Source: CAIVAT01 sp037128705
GTDB taxonomy: Bacteria > Bacteroidota > Bacteroidia > Bacteroidales > FEN-979
Assembly (NCBI GenBank): GCA_037128705.1
Contig: JBAXVX010000033.1
Coordinates: forward strand, 1-47,247
Direction: 5' to 3'
DNA length: 47,247 bases
Of the stretch, positions 42,079 to 47,247 are shown piece by piece. Within the stretch, counting starts at the first letter, position 1; every line of letters starts with the position of its first letter. Both the position numbers and the translations under genes were made by a program. The notes under the pieces were generated by a model. It did no database searches, was not told the DNA's origin, and worked only from the letters and a program-made list of their open reading frames with translations.

Positions 42079-43233
42079 ATGAGCAGAATCCTTGTTATCG
42101 ATGATGAAAAAAGTATCCGGAACACCTTGCGGGAGATATTGGAATATGAAAAATATACGGTGGATGATGCTGCGGATGGAGCTACCGGATTGCTGATGGT
42201 GAAGGAGCATAAATATGACGCCATTCTTTGCGACATCAAAATGCCTAACATGGATGGAATTGAGGTGCTTACGCAGGTTTACGAGATGACCGATACCCCG
42301 GTCATCATGATATCGGGACACGGCACCATCGATACGGCAGTAGAGGCAATCAAGAAGGGAGCCTATGATTACATCTCGAAACCCCTTGACCTGAACCGGC
42401 TTTTGATCACACTGCGGAATGCACGGGACAGGACGACCCTCATTGACGAAACCAGGCTCCTCAAACGCAGGATCGGGGCAAACTATGAGATGATCGGCAC
42501 TTCGGAACCCATGCAGCAGATCAGGAGCATGATTGCAAAGGTTGCCCCAACTGAAGCCCGGGTGCTCATTACCGGAGAAAACGGAACGGGAAAGGAGTTG
42601 GTGGCCAGGCACCTGCATGCTTTGAGCAGCCGGTCAACCGGACCATTCATCGAAGTCAATTGTGCTGCCATCCCGGCCGAACTGATCGAAAGCAACCTGT
42701 TTGGCCATGAAAAGGGTTCCTTTACCTCAGCCATTAAACAACATAAAGGCGATTTCGAGCAAGCCAGCGGGGGGACCCTCTTTCTTGATGAGATCGGCGA
42801 CATGAGCCTCTCTGCCCAATCAAAAGTTTTGCGGGCACTCCAGGAAAATAAAATCACACGGGTAGGCGGTGAAAAAGAAATTCCGGTGGATGTTCGCGTT
42901 ATTGCTGCTACCAATAAAAATATCCGGGAGGAGATCCGGAATAAAACCTTTCGGGAGGATCTCTATCACCGCCTCAGTGTCATTATCATTGATGTGCCGC
43001 CCCTGAATAAGCGGATTGAAGACATCCCGGTGCTGACCGATCATTTCATTACGGAATATTGCCTCAGTATGGGAAAAGCAAAGATGGAAATCACACCTGA
43101 AGCCATGGATGAACTGAAATCGATTCCTTGGAACGGGAACATCCGCGAATTAAAAAATGTGGTTGAACGCCTGGTCATCCTGTGCGACAGCGCCATCACG
43201 GCATCGGAGGTGAAGCGATTTACTGTCTACTGA
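42079..43233 (+). CDS. NtrC-type response regulator (REC and AAA+), without DNA-binding domain
   Basis: A 384-residue two-component regulator. The receiver domain has its acidic pair D8/D9, phosphoacceptor D52, S79 and K101. The AAA+ domain has Walker A GENGTGKE (166-173) and Walker B TLFLDE (233-238), and ends NIRELKNVVERLVIL. The sigma-54 contact loop, normally GAFTGA, reads GSFTSA (213-218). The chain stops about 15 residues after the AAA+ domain, so the usual Fis-type helix-turn-helix is missing. I recall similar short regulators as common in Bacteroidota. Its partner kinase is not in the window. Whether it still works with sigma-54 is uncertain. Confidence 0.9.
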   Translation: MSRILVIDDEKSIRNTLREILEYEKYTVDDAADGATGLLMVKEHKYDAILCDIKMPNMDGIEVLTQVYEMTDTPVIMISGHGTIDTAVEAIKKGAYDYISKPLDLNRLLITLRNARDRTTLIDETRLLKRRIGANYEMIGTSEPMQQIRSMIAKVAPTEARVLITGENGTGKELVARHLHALSSRSTGPFIEVNCAAIPAELIESNLFGHEKGSFTSAIKQHKGDFEQASGGTLFLDEIGDMSLSAQSKVLRALQENKITRVGGEKEIPVDVRVIAATNKNIREEIRNKTFREDLYHRLSVIIIDVPPLNKRIEDIPVLTDHFITEYCLSMGKAKMEITPEAMDELKSIPWNGNIRELKNVVERLVILCDSAITASEVKRFTVY

Positions 43234-43602
43234 TTTCCCATATCAGAAAGGCTGCCTGTAATTTCTAAAATTTGACTTCAGGCCGGGGTTTAATAAAAAG
43301 GGGCAACACAATATTAATTATACTCCTGTGTGGTTTTACGTTAAGTGAGTAATAATTTCGTTTTCGGTTGATGGTTAACCGCAAATACACACCATACTTG
43401 CCATCTTTCCTCTGAAAACCCTTGATAATACTAATCTTTTAAAAAATGTATTTCAATTGTTTTACGTAGGTCGTGGAGCTGGAGGGATGAAAACCATAAA
43501 TGGTTTAACCACCTGATTCAGTAAGATTTAAGAGGAAGTTTGAAAGTGCGCTGTGGCACATTTGTTTACGAAAAGGGTGAAAACAGCGCCGCCGCCGACT
43601 TT
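43234..43602. other. 369-base stretch without a recognisable gene
   Basis: No credible reading frame on either strand. It contains one imperfect hairpin (GCCTG at 43254-43258 with CAGGC at 43279-43283, and AATTT/AAATT inside), which is not followed by a T-run. Base composition shifts towards A/T here. It appears to mark the boundary between the conserved chromosome and the accessory tail. Confidence 0.6.
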
Positions 43603-43788
43603 TTATATGGGAGGGATTTCAAGTTGTTTGCAGACTTTTTTACAAAGTAAATTTGAAAGCTCCTGGTGCCTGCCGATGGTTGATTGTTTTTGGTTTACAG
43701 GGTTCAGATAAATGGTATGGTTTGCTCCCTCTCGTAACATGATGCAGCCGTGTGCACGCAGATGTTTTAGGAACTCGCCCCTTTTCAT
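43603..43788 (-). CDS. hicA: HicA family toxin (mRNA interferase)
   Basis: A 61-residue toxin that cleaves mRNA when free of its antitoxin. The double-stranded RNA-binding-like fold is recognisable from MKRGEFLKHLRAHGCIMLRE followed by GANHTIYLNP, where H24 is the catalytic histidine, and from the STIGRHQELSNLLCKKVCKQLEI end. The gene is downstream of hicB and overlaps it by four bases, so translation is coupled with the antitoxin made first. That order is the reverse of the classical E. coli hicAB but common. Confidence 0.88.
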   Translation of the reverse strand: MKRGEFLKHLRAHGCIMLREGANHTIYLNPVNQKQSTIGRHQELSNLLCKKVCKQLEIPPI

Positions 43789-44030
43789 AATGCCGGGTTC
43801 AGTTTCCGTTTGATGATTTTTCTTCCGGTATATTCCTGTAAGGTATTCTCCCTGTGAGTTGACATTACCAGGGTGAGTGCATCCAATAAATTCTCTTTCA
43901 ACTCATCAATGGTTTTGCCCTGAGAAATGACTTCCGGGACCTCCGGAATCTGGCCCACATACCAACCATCATCACTTTTCTCGATCACAGCGGTAAAGTC
44001 TATCGGTTGCGGCTTATGTGTTTTTTTCAT
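43785..44030 (-). CDS. hicB: HicB family antitoxin
   Basis: An 81-residue antitoxin with the partial RNase H-like fold of HicB: FTAVIEKSDDGWYVGQIPEVPEVISQGKTIDELKENLLDAL. The C-terminal tail (TLQEYTGRKIIKRKLNPAL) has no clear DNA-binding motif, so autoregulation would need another feature. It overlaps hicA by ATGA. A TAACTTTG -7 box lies about 37 bases upstream. A broken relative lies 70 bases upstream on the same strand (44104-44193). Confidence 0.9.
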   Translation of the reverse strand: MKKTHKPQPIDFTAVIEKSDDGWYVGQIPEVPEVISQGKTIDELKENLLDALTLVMSTHRENTLQEYTGRKIIKRKLNPAL

Positions 44031-44066
44031 TTGAGGTGCAAATTTTGTAGATTATTCATGCAAATG

Positions 44067-44074
44067 CAAAGTTA
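44067..44074 (-). promoter_or_regulatory. -7 promoter box TAACTTTG for hicBA
   Basis: The minus-strand TAACTTTG matches TAnnTTTG and lies 36 bases before the hicB start. It is in the gap between hicB and the hicB remnant. No clear -33 element is visible. Confidence 0.45.
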
Positions 44075-44103
44075 ATGAAAATCGGTCTTGAAATTATTTG
44101 ACT

Positions 44104-44193
44104 TCATTCACCATTCCGGATTGTTTCCATCATTATGGTACGTGCCTCCAATAATTTTTCCTTCAACTTATCAATGGTCCAACCCTGGAATAT
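44104..44193 (-). pseudogene. remnant of a second hicB antitoxin gene
   Basis: On the minus strand a start-less frame of 29 codons reads IFQGWTIDKLKEKLLEAR then TIMMETIRNGE and a stop. This matches the C-terminal part of HicB proteins and aligns with ISQGKTIDELKENLLDALTLVM of the intact neighbour. DNA similarity is also visible: about 35 of 45 bases agree between 43882-43926 and 44147-44191. The N-terminal half is absent. The 3' end of the XRE regulator gene overlaps the first codons of the remnant in another frame. Confidence 0.75.
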
Positions 44194-44689
44194 CCTTTTC
44201 TGGTACTTTAGTTTCGAAAATGGATTTTATTTTAATCATGAAATTGTCAAATGCAAAATCATCATGATTACTTTCAAGGAAATCCAAAAATAAATGAATC
44301 AAAATCTCATATTTTTCCTTATCGATTATTCCATATACAATTCTTTCCCTACCTATAATAAATTTAATTGTAGCCGTCTGTACGTTTCTCATCCTCCTTT
44401 TTAGATCATCAATCACCTGTGTCATTTGGGTTATAATCTCCTGATTGGTCTCGTTACTTTTTTTCTGGGCTTCAATATCTTTTATGAAAATAGCCTCGGG
44501 ATCCAAATCGAAAAAATGCCATATATCAACATCCAGGGCTTTAGAAATTTTTTCAAGAGTTTCAACCTTCATGGTTTGTTCTTGGATGGATCGGTAAAGA
44601 CCAGGCTTTGAAATGCCAATTTTATCTGCCAAATCTGCAATACTCATCCTGTTTTGATCACAATACTCCTTTATCTTATTGAAATTCAT
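44171..44689 (-). CDS. XRE family helix-turn-helix regulator
   Basis: A 172-residue DNA-binding protein. The Cro/C1-type HTH covers residues about 5-55 (MSIADLADKIGISKPGLYRSI, then KVETLEKISKALDV). The rest is a helical domain (IEAQKKSNETNQEIITQMTQVIDDLKRRMRN) that may form a coiled coil for dimerisation, with no known ligand domain. It is divergent from an excisionase-like gene across a 136-base region holding three AAATATAG boxes. Its last codons overlap a hicB remnant, so its C-terminus may have been altered by a rearrangement. Confidence 0.8.
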   Translation of the reverse strand: MNFNKIKEYCDQNRMSIADLADKIGISKPGLYRSIQEQTMKVETLEKISKALDVDIWHFFDLDPEAIFIKDIEAQKKSNETNQEIITQMTQVIDDLKRRMRNVQTATIKFIIGRERIVYGIIDKEKYEILIHLFLDFLESNHDDFAFDNFMIKIKSIFETKVPEKDIPGLDH

Positions 44690-44710
44690 AATGATATGAT
44701 GTTAATAACT

Positions 44711-44793
44711 AAATATAGACAAATGTGTGCATAATGTGAAATAAAAATCTATATTTGTAGACTATTAATTCATTTATTAATTTTCAAATATAG
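44711..44793. promoter_or_regulatory. divergent control region with three AAATATAG boxes
   Basis: AAATATAG occurs at 44711-44718 and 44786-44793 on the plus strand, and inverted as CTATATTT at 44749-44756. The inverted copy overlaps a plus-strand -7 box TATATTTG (44750-44757). The first copy overlaps a near-consensus minus-strand box TATATTTA. The layout suggests that the XRE protein binds here to switch between the two promoters. This is an inference from position and repetition. Confidence 0.5.
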
Positions 44794-44825
44794 CAAAAAG
44801 GAAAATCCATTCAAAACTAAATTTT

Positions 44826-45083
44826 ATGGCAAACATGATTTTTTTACCAATAGAACAAGCCAGGCAAACGATTCGTGAGGCGGTCCGTGAAGAATTTGAA
44901 CTCCTTGAAGCAAAGCGAAAGCGTCTCGCTGGGGTGAATTTGTACACAAAAAATAAAGCCGCTAAACGCCTCCATTTGCATTTTAATACCGTGAAGCGGC
45001 TCTGTGCTGATGGATTTATCAAAACGACAGCCTCTGGGCTTATAGAGGAATCAGAATTGGATCGGTACCTGGAAAATTCGTAA
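44826..45083 (+). CDS. helix-turn-helix (excisionase/MerR-like) DNA-binding protein
   Basis: An 85-residue protein. Residues about 1-30 form a charged helix (PIEQARQTIREAVREEFELLEAKRKR, split here by the motif boundary). Residues about 38-82 are an HTH of the excisionase type (NKAAKRLHLHFNTVKRLCADGFI, ending ELDRYL). Similar short proteins in Bacteroidota are carried by mobile elements, where they act as excisionases or as regulators. No integrase is in the window. It is the first gene of the rightward accessory run. Confidence 0.7.
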   Translation: MANMIFLPIEQARQTIREAVREEFELLEAKRKRLAGVNLYTKNKAAKRLHLHFNTVKRLCADGFIKTTASGLIEESELDRYLENS

Positions 45084-45103
45084 ACAATTTAAATCTCATT
45101 CAA

Positions 45104-45298
45104 ATGGAAACCGCACAAAACCTTGACCCTAGGAGCCAAACAATCTTTGGTCGTTTAGCAAAATGGATCCTATTTTTAACCGAAGATGATCCATCGAATG
45201 ATGATCAGACGCCATCCCCACCAGCCCCACCGGTACTACCAGATTTGCCAGATATTTTCCCAGAAGTAACCCCGATTATAACACCATCAATTAATTGA
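45104..45298 (+). CDS. small proline-rich protein of unknown function
   Basis: A 64-residue protein not recognised. The first half contains a short hydrophobic helix (IFGRLAKWILFL). The second half is acidic and proline-rich (PSPPAPPVLPDLPDIFPEV). The hydrophobic piece is too short for a sure membrane span. The gene lies 20 bases after the HTH gene and 4 bases before the next one, so it is probably part of an operon. The leader is A/T-rich without a Shine-Dalgarno sequence. Confidence 0.5.
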   Translation: METAQNLDPRSQTIFGRLAKWILFLTEDDPSNDDQTPSPPAPPVLPDLPDIFPEVTPIITPSIN

Positions 45299-45302
45299 AA
45301 CT

Positions 45303-45656
45303 ATGGCCATGGATCCATCGAAACATTCCGAGAAAGACTTGTGCGAACTGCGTTGTTCTTTGCGCCGTGAGCGAACACGTTTCCGGCGCCTAAAGTCGTG
45401 TTACCTGGAGCTAAAAAAAGCAAATCCTGAACTCCACATCGATTTTTTTGAAGATACTCTTGCTTTCCCGCAAGTTACTTTGAATAAGGCCATTCCTGAG
45501 GACCGGCTGCAGAAGGAGCTGATCGATGAACTCGCTCGTGTCATGGCTGATCTGCTCCGGTTCATGTCAAGGTATGATCACGTGCAGGCCGAGCATCCGG
45601 AGTTTAAAATATCTTTTATTGAATCCATTAAAAATCAATACGTTACTATGAGTTAA
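45303..45656 (+). CDS. hypothetical protein with an internal duplication
   Basis: A 117-residue, helix-rich, charged protein not recognised. The N-terminal part is strongly basic (RCSLRRERTRFRRLKSCY). Two similar segments stand about 60 residues apart: NPELHIDFFEDT and HPEFKISFIESI, each after a long helix. This suggests two copies of one helical hairpin unit. The start could also be the ATG at 45309. It lies 4 bases after the proline-rich gene, probably in the same transcript. Confidence 0.55.
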   Translation: MAMDPSKHSEKDLCELRCSLRRERTRFRRLKSCYLELKKANPELHIDFFEDTLAFPQVTLNKAIPEDRLQKELIDELARVMADLLRFMSRYDHVQAEHPEFKISFIESIKNQYVTMS

Positions 45657-45740
45657 CAATTACTGCCAATTATGAACGATCATTTCAACCTTGAGTTTTT
45701 TAATTCACTATTATTTGCAAACCTTTAAAATCTTAACAAA

Positions 45741-45857
45741 ATGGAAATCAATGTTTTTGAAGCAAAACAACTTCTTGAGAAGAAGCTGAAAGGAATGCCG
45801 GAAATCGGAGTGAACGCTGATAATGACGGGAATATTGAACGTTCCCTCTTATCCTAA
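45741..45857 (+). CDS. very small protein, 38 residues, unknown function
   Basis: A short frame starting MEINVFEAKQLLEKKLKGMP and ending in ERSLLS. It is preceded by the A-rich leader CTTAACAAA that other genes here have, and followed by a strong hairpin (45870-45893). Both support a real gene, but the length gives little statistical weight. It may be a decayed C-terminally truncated gene. No family recognised. Confidence 0.4.
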   Translation: MEINVFEAKQLLEKKLKGMPEIGVNADNDGNIERSLLS

Positions 45858-45869
45858 CAGTTAAACCAA

Positions 45870-45893
45870 GAGCCGGGATAGGGGTCCCGGCTC
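45870..45893 (+). terminator. hairpin with 9-bp stem, possible terminator
   Basis: GAGCCGGGA (45870-45878) pairs perfectly with TCCCGGCTC (45885-45893) around a 6-base loop. The sequence behind it (ACTTGTTT) is only moderately T-rich, so termination may be weak. It separates the 38-residue frame from the next gene. Confidence 0.6.
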
Positions 45894-45922
45894 ACTTGTT
45901 TCACAATTTAAACTTGAAAAAT

Positions 45923-46300
45923 ATGAAATCAGAAAATCGACAACAAATATACGGCAAAAATGCCGTATTGCAACCCGGTTGGGTAAACATACAAGTACCA
46001 CCTGAAGTGGCAGAATCGCTGAGTGAAATAATTCAGAATAGCAAAGTTCATCTACCCGATTTAGCGATGTTTTTAAGTAAGGATGTCTTTGATGCCCTCA
46101 CTACTCTTTTTGATAATACCCCAGGAGTCAAAAATAGCTTCATAGATCTATTGTTTAAATTTCTGGATATGGACTCGTCTACCGAAAATAATTATTATGA
46201 CCAAGACACCCATCTTCTTTTCCATGATATTTATCGCATACTATCTGCCTGTACGGAATATTTAGAAAACCGAAAAATGGAAGGAGGTCACGATGAATAG
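45923..46300 (+). CDS. hypothetical protein of the accessory tail
   Basis: A 125-residue protein not recognised, starting at the ATG at 45923 (MKSENRQQIYGKN). An ATG nine codons earlier lies too close to the hairpin. It has no signal peptide or membrane segment. A segment VPPEVAESLSEIIQNSKVHLPDLAMFLSKD is followed by acidic helical sequence. Its 3' end contains the strong AAGGAGGT ribosome-binding site for the next gene and overlaps that gene by 8 bases, so the two are translated as an operon. Confidence 0.6.
   Translation: MKSENRQQIYGKNAVLQPGWVNIQVPPEVAESLSEIIQNSKVHLPDLAMFLSKDVFDALTTLFDNTPGVKNSFIDLLFKFLDMDSSTENNYYDQDTHLLFHDIYRILSACTEYLENRKMEGGHDE
46281..46288 (+). promoter_or_regulatory. 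strong Shine-Dalgarno sequence AAGGAGGT
   Basis: A full-length match to the 16S rRNA 3' end, 4 bases ahead of the ATG at 46293. Such strong sites are unusual in Bacteroidota, whose chromosomal genes here have A/T-rich leaders instead. Confidence 0.75.
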
Positions 46301-46679
46301 ATCTTTAAAACAATCGCTTAGAGTTGTTTTTCGGAATTTTCCAGAGGTCACTGATACAAATGAAAAACCAAAAGAAGTCATTTCTTTTAATTCTGAACAA
46401 TGTGAAATAATTATAATCTTTTTGCAAAAAATTTCTTTTGCGCGTTGGTCACATGTTGATAACATTAATCTTACGGGGCTTCATCACCCCTGCTGCCCAG
46501 TCCATTTTACTATTCATAGAGAAGGGATATCAACCGTTTTGGAGTTTAAAAATCCTATACTCATGCCATTTATGGAATATCCATCTTTTGCATTTAGGGC
46601 TGGAAAAGGTTGTTTGATTCCTTCAGTTGTTTTATCCAGGAGTCTTATAAATAATATTAAAGGAGGTAATCATGAATGA
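46293..46679 (+). CDS. hypothetical protein of the accessory tail
   Basis: A 128-residue cytoplasmic protein not recognised. It has a basic start (MNRSLKQSLRVVFRNF), a hydrophobic core segment (CEIIIIFLQKI) and a Cys/His-containing stretch LHHPCCPVHFTIHREG that could bind metal, although the spacing matches no motif I know. The start is fixed by the AAGGAGGT site at 46281-46288. It overlaps both its neighbours by 8 bases, in one operon with them. Confidence 0.6.
   Translation: MNRSLKQSLRVVFRNFPEVTDTNEKPKEVISFNSEQCEIIIIFLQKISFARWSHVDNINLTGLHHPCCPVHFTIHREGISTVLEFKNPILMPFMEYPSFAFRAGKGCLIPSVVLSRSLINNIKGGNHE
46659..46667 (+). promoter_or_regulatory. strong Shine-Dalgarno sequence AAAGGAGGT
   Basis: A near-perfect anti-16S match 4 bases before the ATG at 46672. 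This is the second strong site in the same small operon. Confidence 0.75.
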
Positions 46680-46968
46680 CCAGGCTGATTGCACTGCAAA
46701 AATTTCGGAAGCAACTGCAGTGGAAATAAAACGGGACGTGGCGGAAATTCAGGCTTTGGCATTTGCGCTAATTTGCTCATTGGAGAACGAAGTCCACGGA
46801 GATAATATGAAAGAAATTATTGACGAACATTCGGAAGTAAGAGGATCCGGATGGATACGGTTTGACAATAAAGCTATGCTCCGGGTGTTTGGCCAGGCTT
46901 TTTATGAAAAATTCTTGGGCCTTGGTAATTACCTTGATTCTCTCAAAAAATTCAGAGATATTGATTAA
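46672..46968 (+). CDS. hypothetical protein of the accessory tail
   Basis: A 98-residue acidic, helix-rich protein not recognised. It has no signal peptide; the most hydrophobic piece is IQALAFALICSLENEV. The start is set by the strong ribosome-binding site at 46659-46667. It is the last gene of a three-gene overlapping run and is closed by a clear terminator 6 bases after its stop. Confidence 0.6.
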   Translation: MNDQADCTAKISEATAVEIKRDVAEIQALAFALICSLENEVHGDNMKEIIDEHSEVRGSGWIRFDNKAMLRVFGQAFYEKFLGLGNYLDSLKKFRDID

Positions 46969-46974
46969 CAACCG

Positions 46975-47000
46975 GCCCCGGCAATTGCCGGGGCTTTTTT
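46975..47000 (+). terminator. rho-independent terminator
   Basis: GCCCCGGC (46975-46982) pairs with GCCGGGGC (46987-46994) around an AATT loop and is followed by six T. It is the clearest intrinsic terminator in the window and ends the operon that includes 45923-46968. Confidence 0.9.
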
Positions 47001-47030
47001 AGTAACCAAATAATCCAAAATTCAACCCAA

Positions 47031-47216
47031 ATGAAAAAAGATGAATTATTGATTGATAATGTTGTACAGATTATGCAACTCCGGGCCTTGCTGAAAATAT
47101 CCGGCGAATATTTGAATACAATGTATAAGAAGACCGAAACAGACGATCCTACAAAAAAGGAAGCGTTGTTTGAACCGTTAAATAAGGCTTATAACTGGAT
47201 ATTACGCTCTAATTGA
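47031..47216 (+). CDS. small hypothetical protein, possibly 3'-truncated
   Basis: A 61-residue helical protein not recognised (LLIDNVVQIMQLRALLKIS, then TKKEALFEPLNKAYNWIL). It has no membrane segment. The leader is A-rich without a Shine-Dalgarno sequence. Its stop codon TGA lies inside the first of two ATTGACCCC motifs that look like the end of an insertion sequence, so the original gene may have been longer. Confidence 0.5.
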   Translation: MKKDELLIDNVVQIMQLRALLKISGEYLNTMYKKTETDDPTKKEALFEPLNKAYNWILRSN

Positions 47217-47247
47217 CCCCTCTTATACGCATCAAATTGACCCCCCA
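47212..47247. mobile_element. possible terminus of an insertion sequence (ATTGACCCC repeats)
   Basis: ATTGACCCC occurs at 47212-47220 and again at 47236-47244, 24 bases apart, with the window ending three bases later. IS21-family elements carry several short repeats near their ends, and from memory Bacteroidota versions contain TTGACCCC-type motifs. No transposase sequence lies within the window, so this is only a suggestion. Confidence 0.4.

Noticed and set aside
43254..43283. Hairpin downstream of the response regulator as a terminator
   Set aside because: The stem is short and interrupted, and no T-run follows. It is noted only within the non-coding stretch.
4319..43348. A 15-base match TCACTTAACGTAAAA upstream of pckG (4319-4333) with its reverse complement at 43334-43348
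   Set aside because: In a 47-kb window about two 15-base matches over both strands are expected by chance (47,247 squared against 4 to the power 15), and the flanks do not agree.
1..47247. tRNA or rRNA genes
   Set aside because: No cloverleaf-like intergenic segment or rRNA sequence was recognised when the gaps between genes were read, and the gaps are mostly too short.

Overview
The window is a stretch of chromosome from a member of the Bacteroidota, most likely in or near the Bacteroidales. The evidence is a gldB-type lipoprotein, a secreted protein with a type IX secretion (T9SS) sorting tail, outer-membrane beta-barrel proteins, a DUF3822 gene next to rsmD, and a Bacteroidota-style dcw cluster. 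Several genes are also preceded by promoters of the form TTG-N17-19-TAnnTTTG. MurE carries the DNPR signature, so the peptidoglycan is expected to be of the meso-diaminopimelate type. No rRNA, tRNA or CRISPR array was seen.

Bases 1-24050 hold housekeeping genes in short operons on both strands. They are DUF3822-rsmD; a DUF2795 protein; a cobalamin adenosyltransferase; GTP-type PEP carboxykinase; an aspartate-type aminotransferase; a small membrane protein; a beta-barrel protein; alaS followed by a GNAT acetyltransferase; an M23 peptidase, a MerR regulator and an alkyltransferase-like protein; Mrp and an Nfu-type Fe-S protein; a beta-barrel protein followed by nadE; gldB; a YifB/ComM ATPase; a UbiA prenyltransferase divergent from a methyltransferase; and an ABC ATPase, a heptose-kinase-like protein and a geranylgeranyl-reductase-like flavoprotein.

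Bases 24035-39338 (minus strand) hold the division and cell wall cluster, in the order mraZ, rsmH, ftsL, pbp/ftsI with PASTA, murE, mraY, murD, ftsW, murG, murC, ftsQ, ftsA, ftsZ, yqeY. Two things are abnormal. murD keeps only its C-terminal 182 codons, and murG and murC form one continuous 875-codon frame. Three AGTGGAG boxes spaced 10 bp apart lie upstream of mraZ and look like its own operator.

Bases 39552-43233 hold a T9SS-exported FG-GAP/VCBS protein and, divergent from it, a response regulator of the NtrC type with no DNA-binding domain and a changed GAFTGA loop.

Bases 43234-47247 are an AT-rich accessory tail. It contains a hicBA toxin-antitoxin pair with a broken second hicB copy, an XRE repressor divergent from an excisionase-like HTH protein, seven small genes of unknown function (two with very strong Shine-Dalgarno sequences), two hairpins, and at the window edge repeated ATTGACCCC motifs that may be the end of an insertion sequence.

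The most unusual genome-wide feature is a set of short tandem repeats (7- and 8-bp units). They sit at gene ends, often supplying the stop codon, and they also appear in frame inside alaS, the FG-GAP gene and probably murG and the murG-murC junction.
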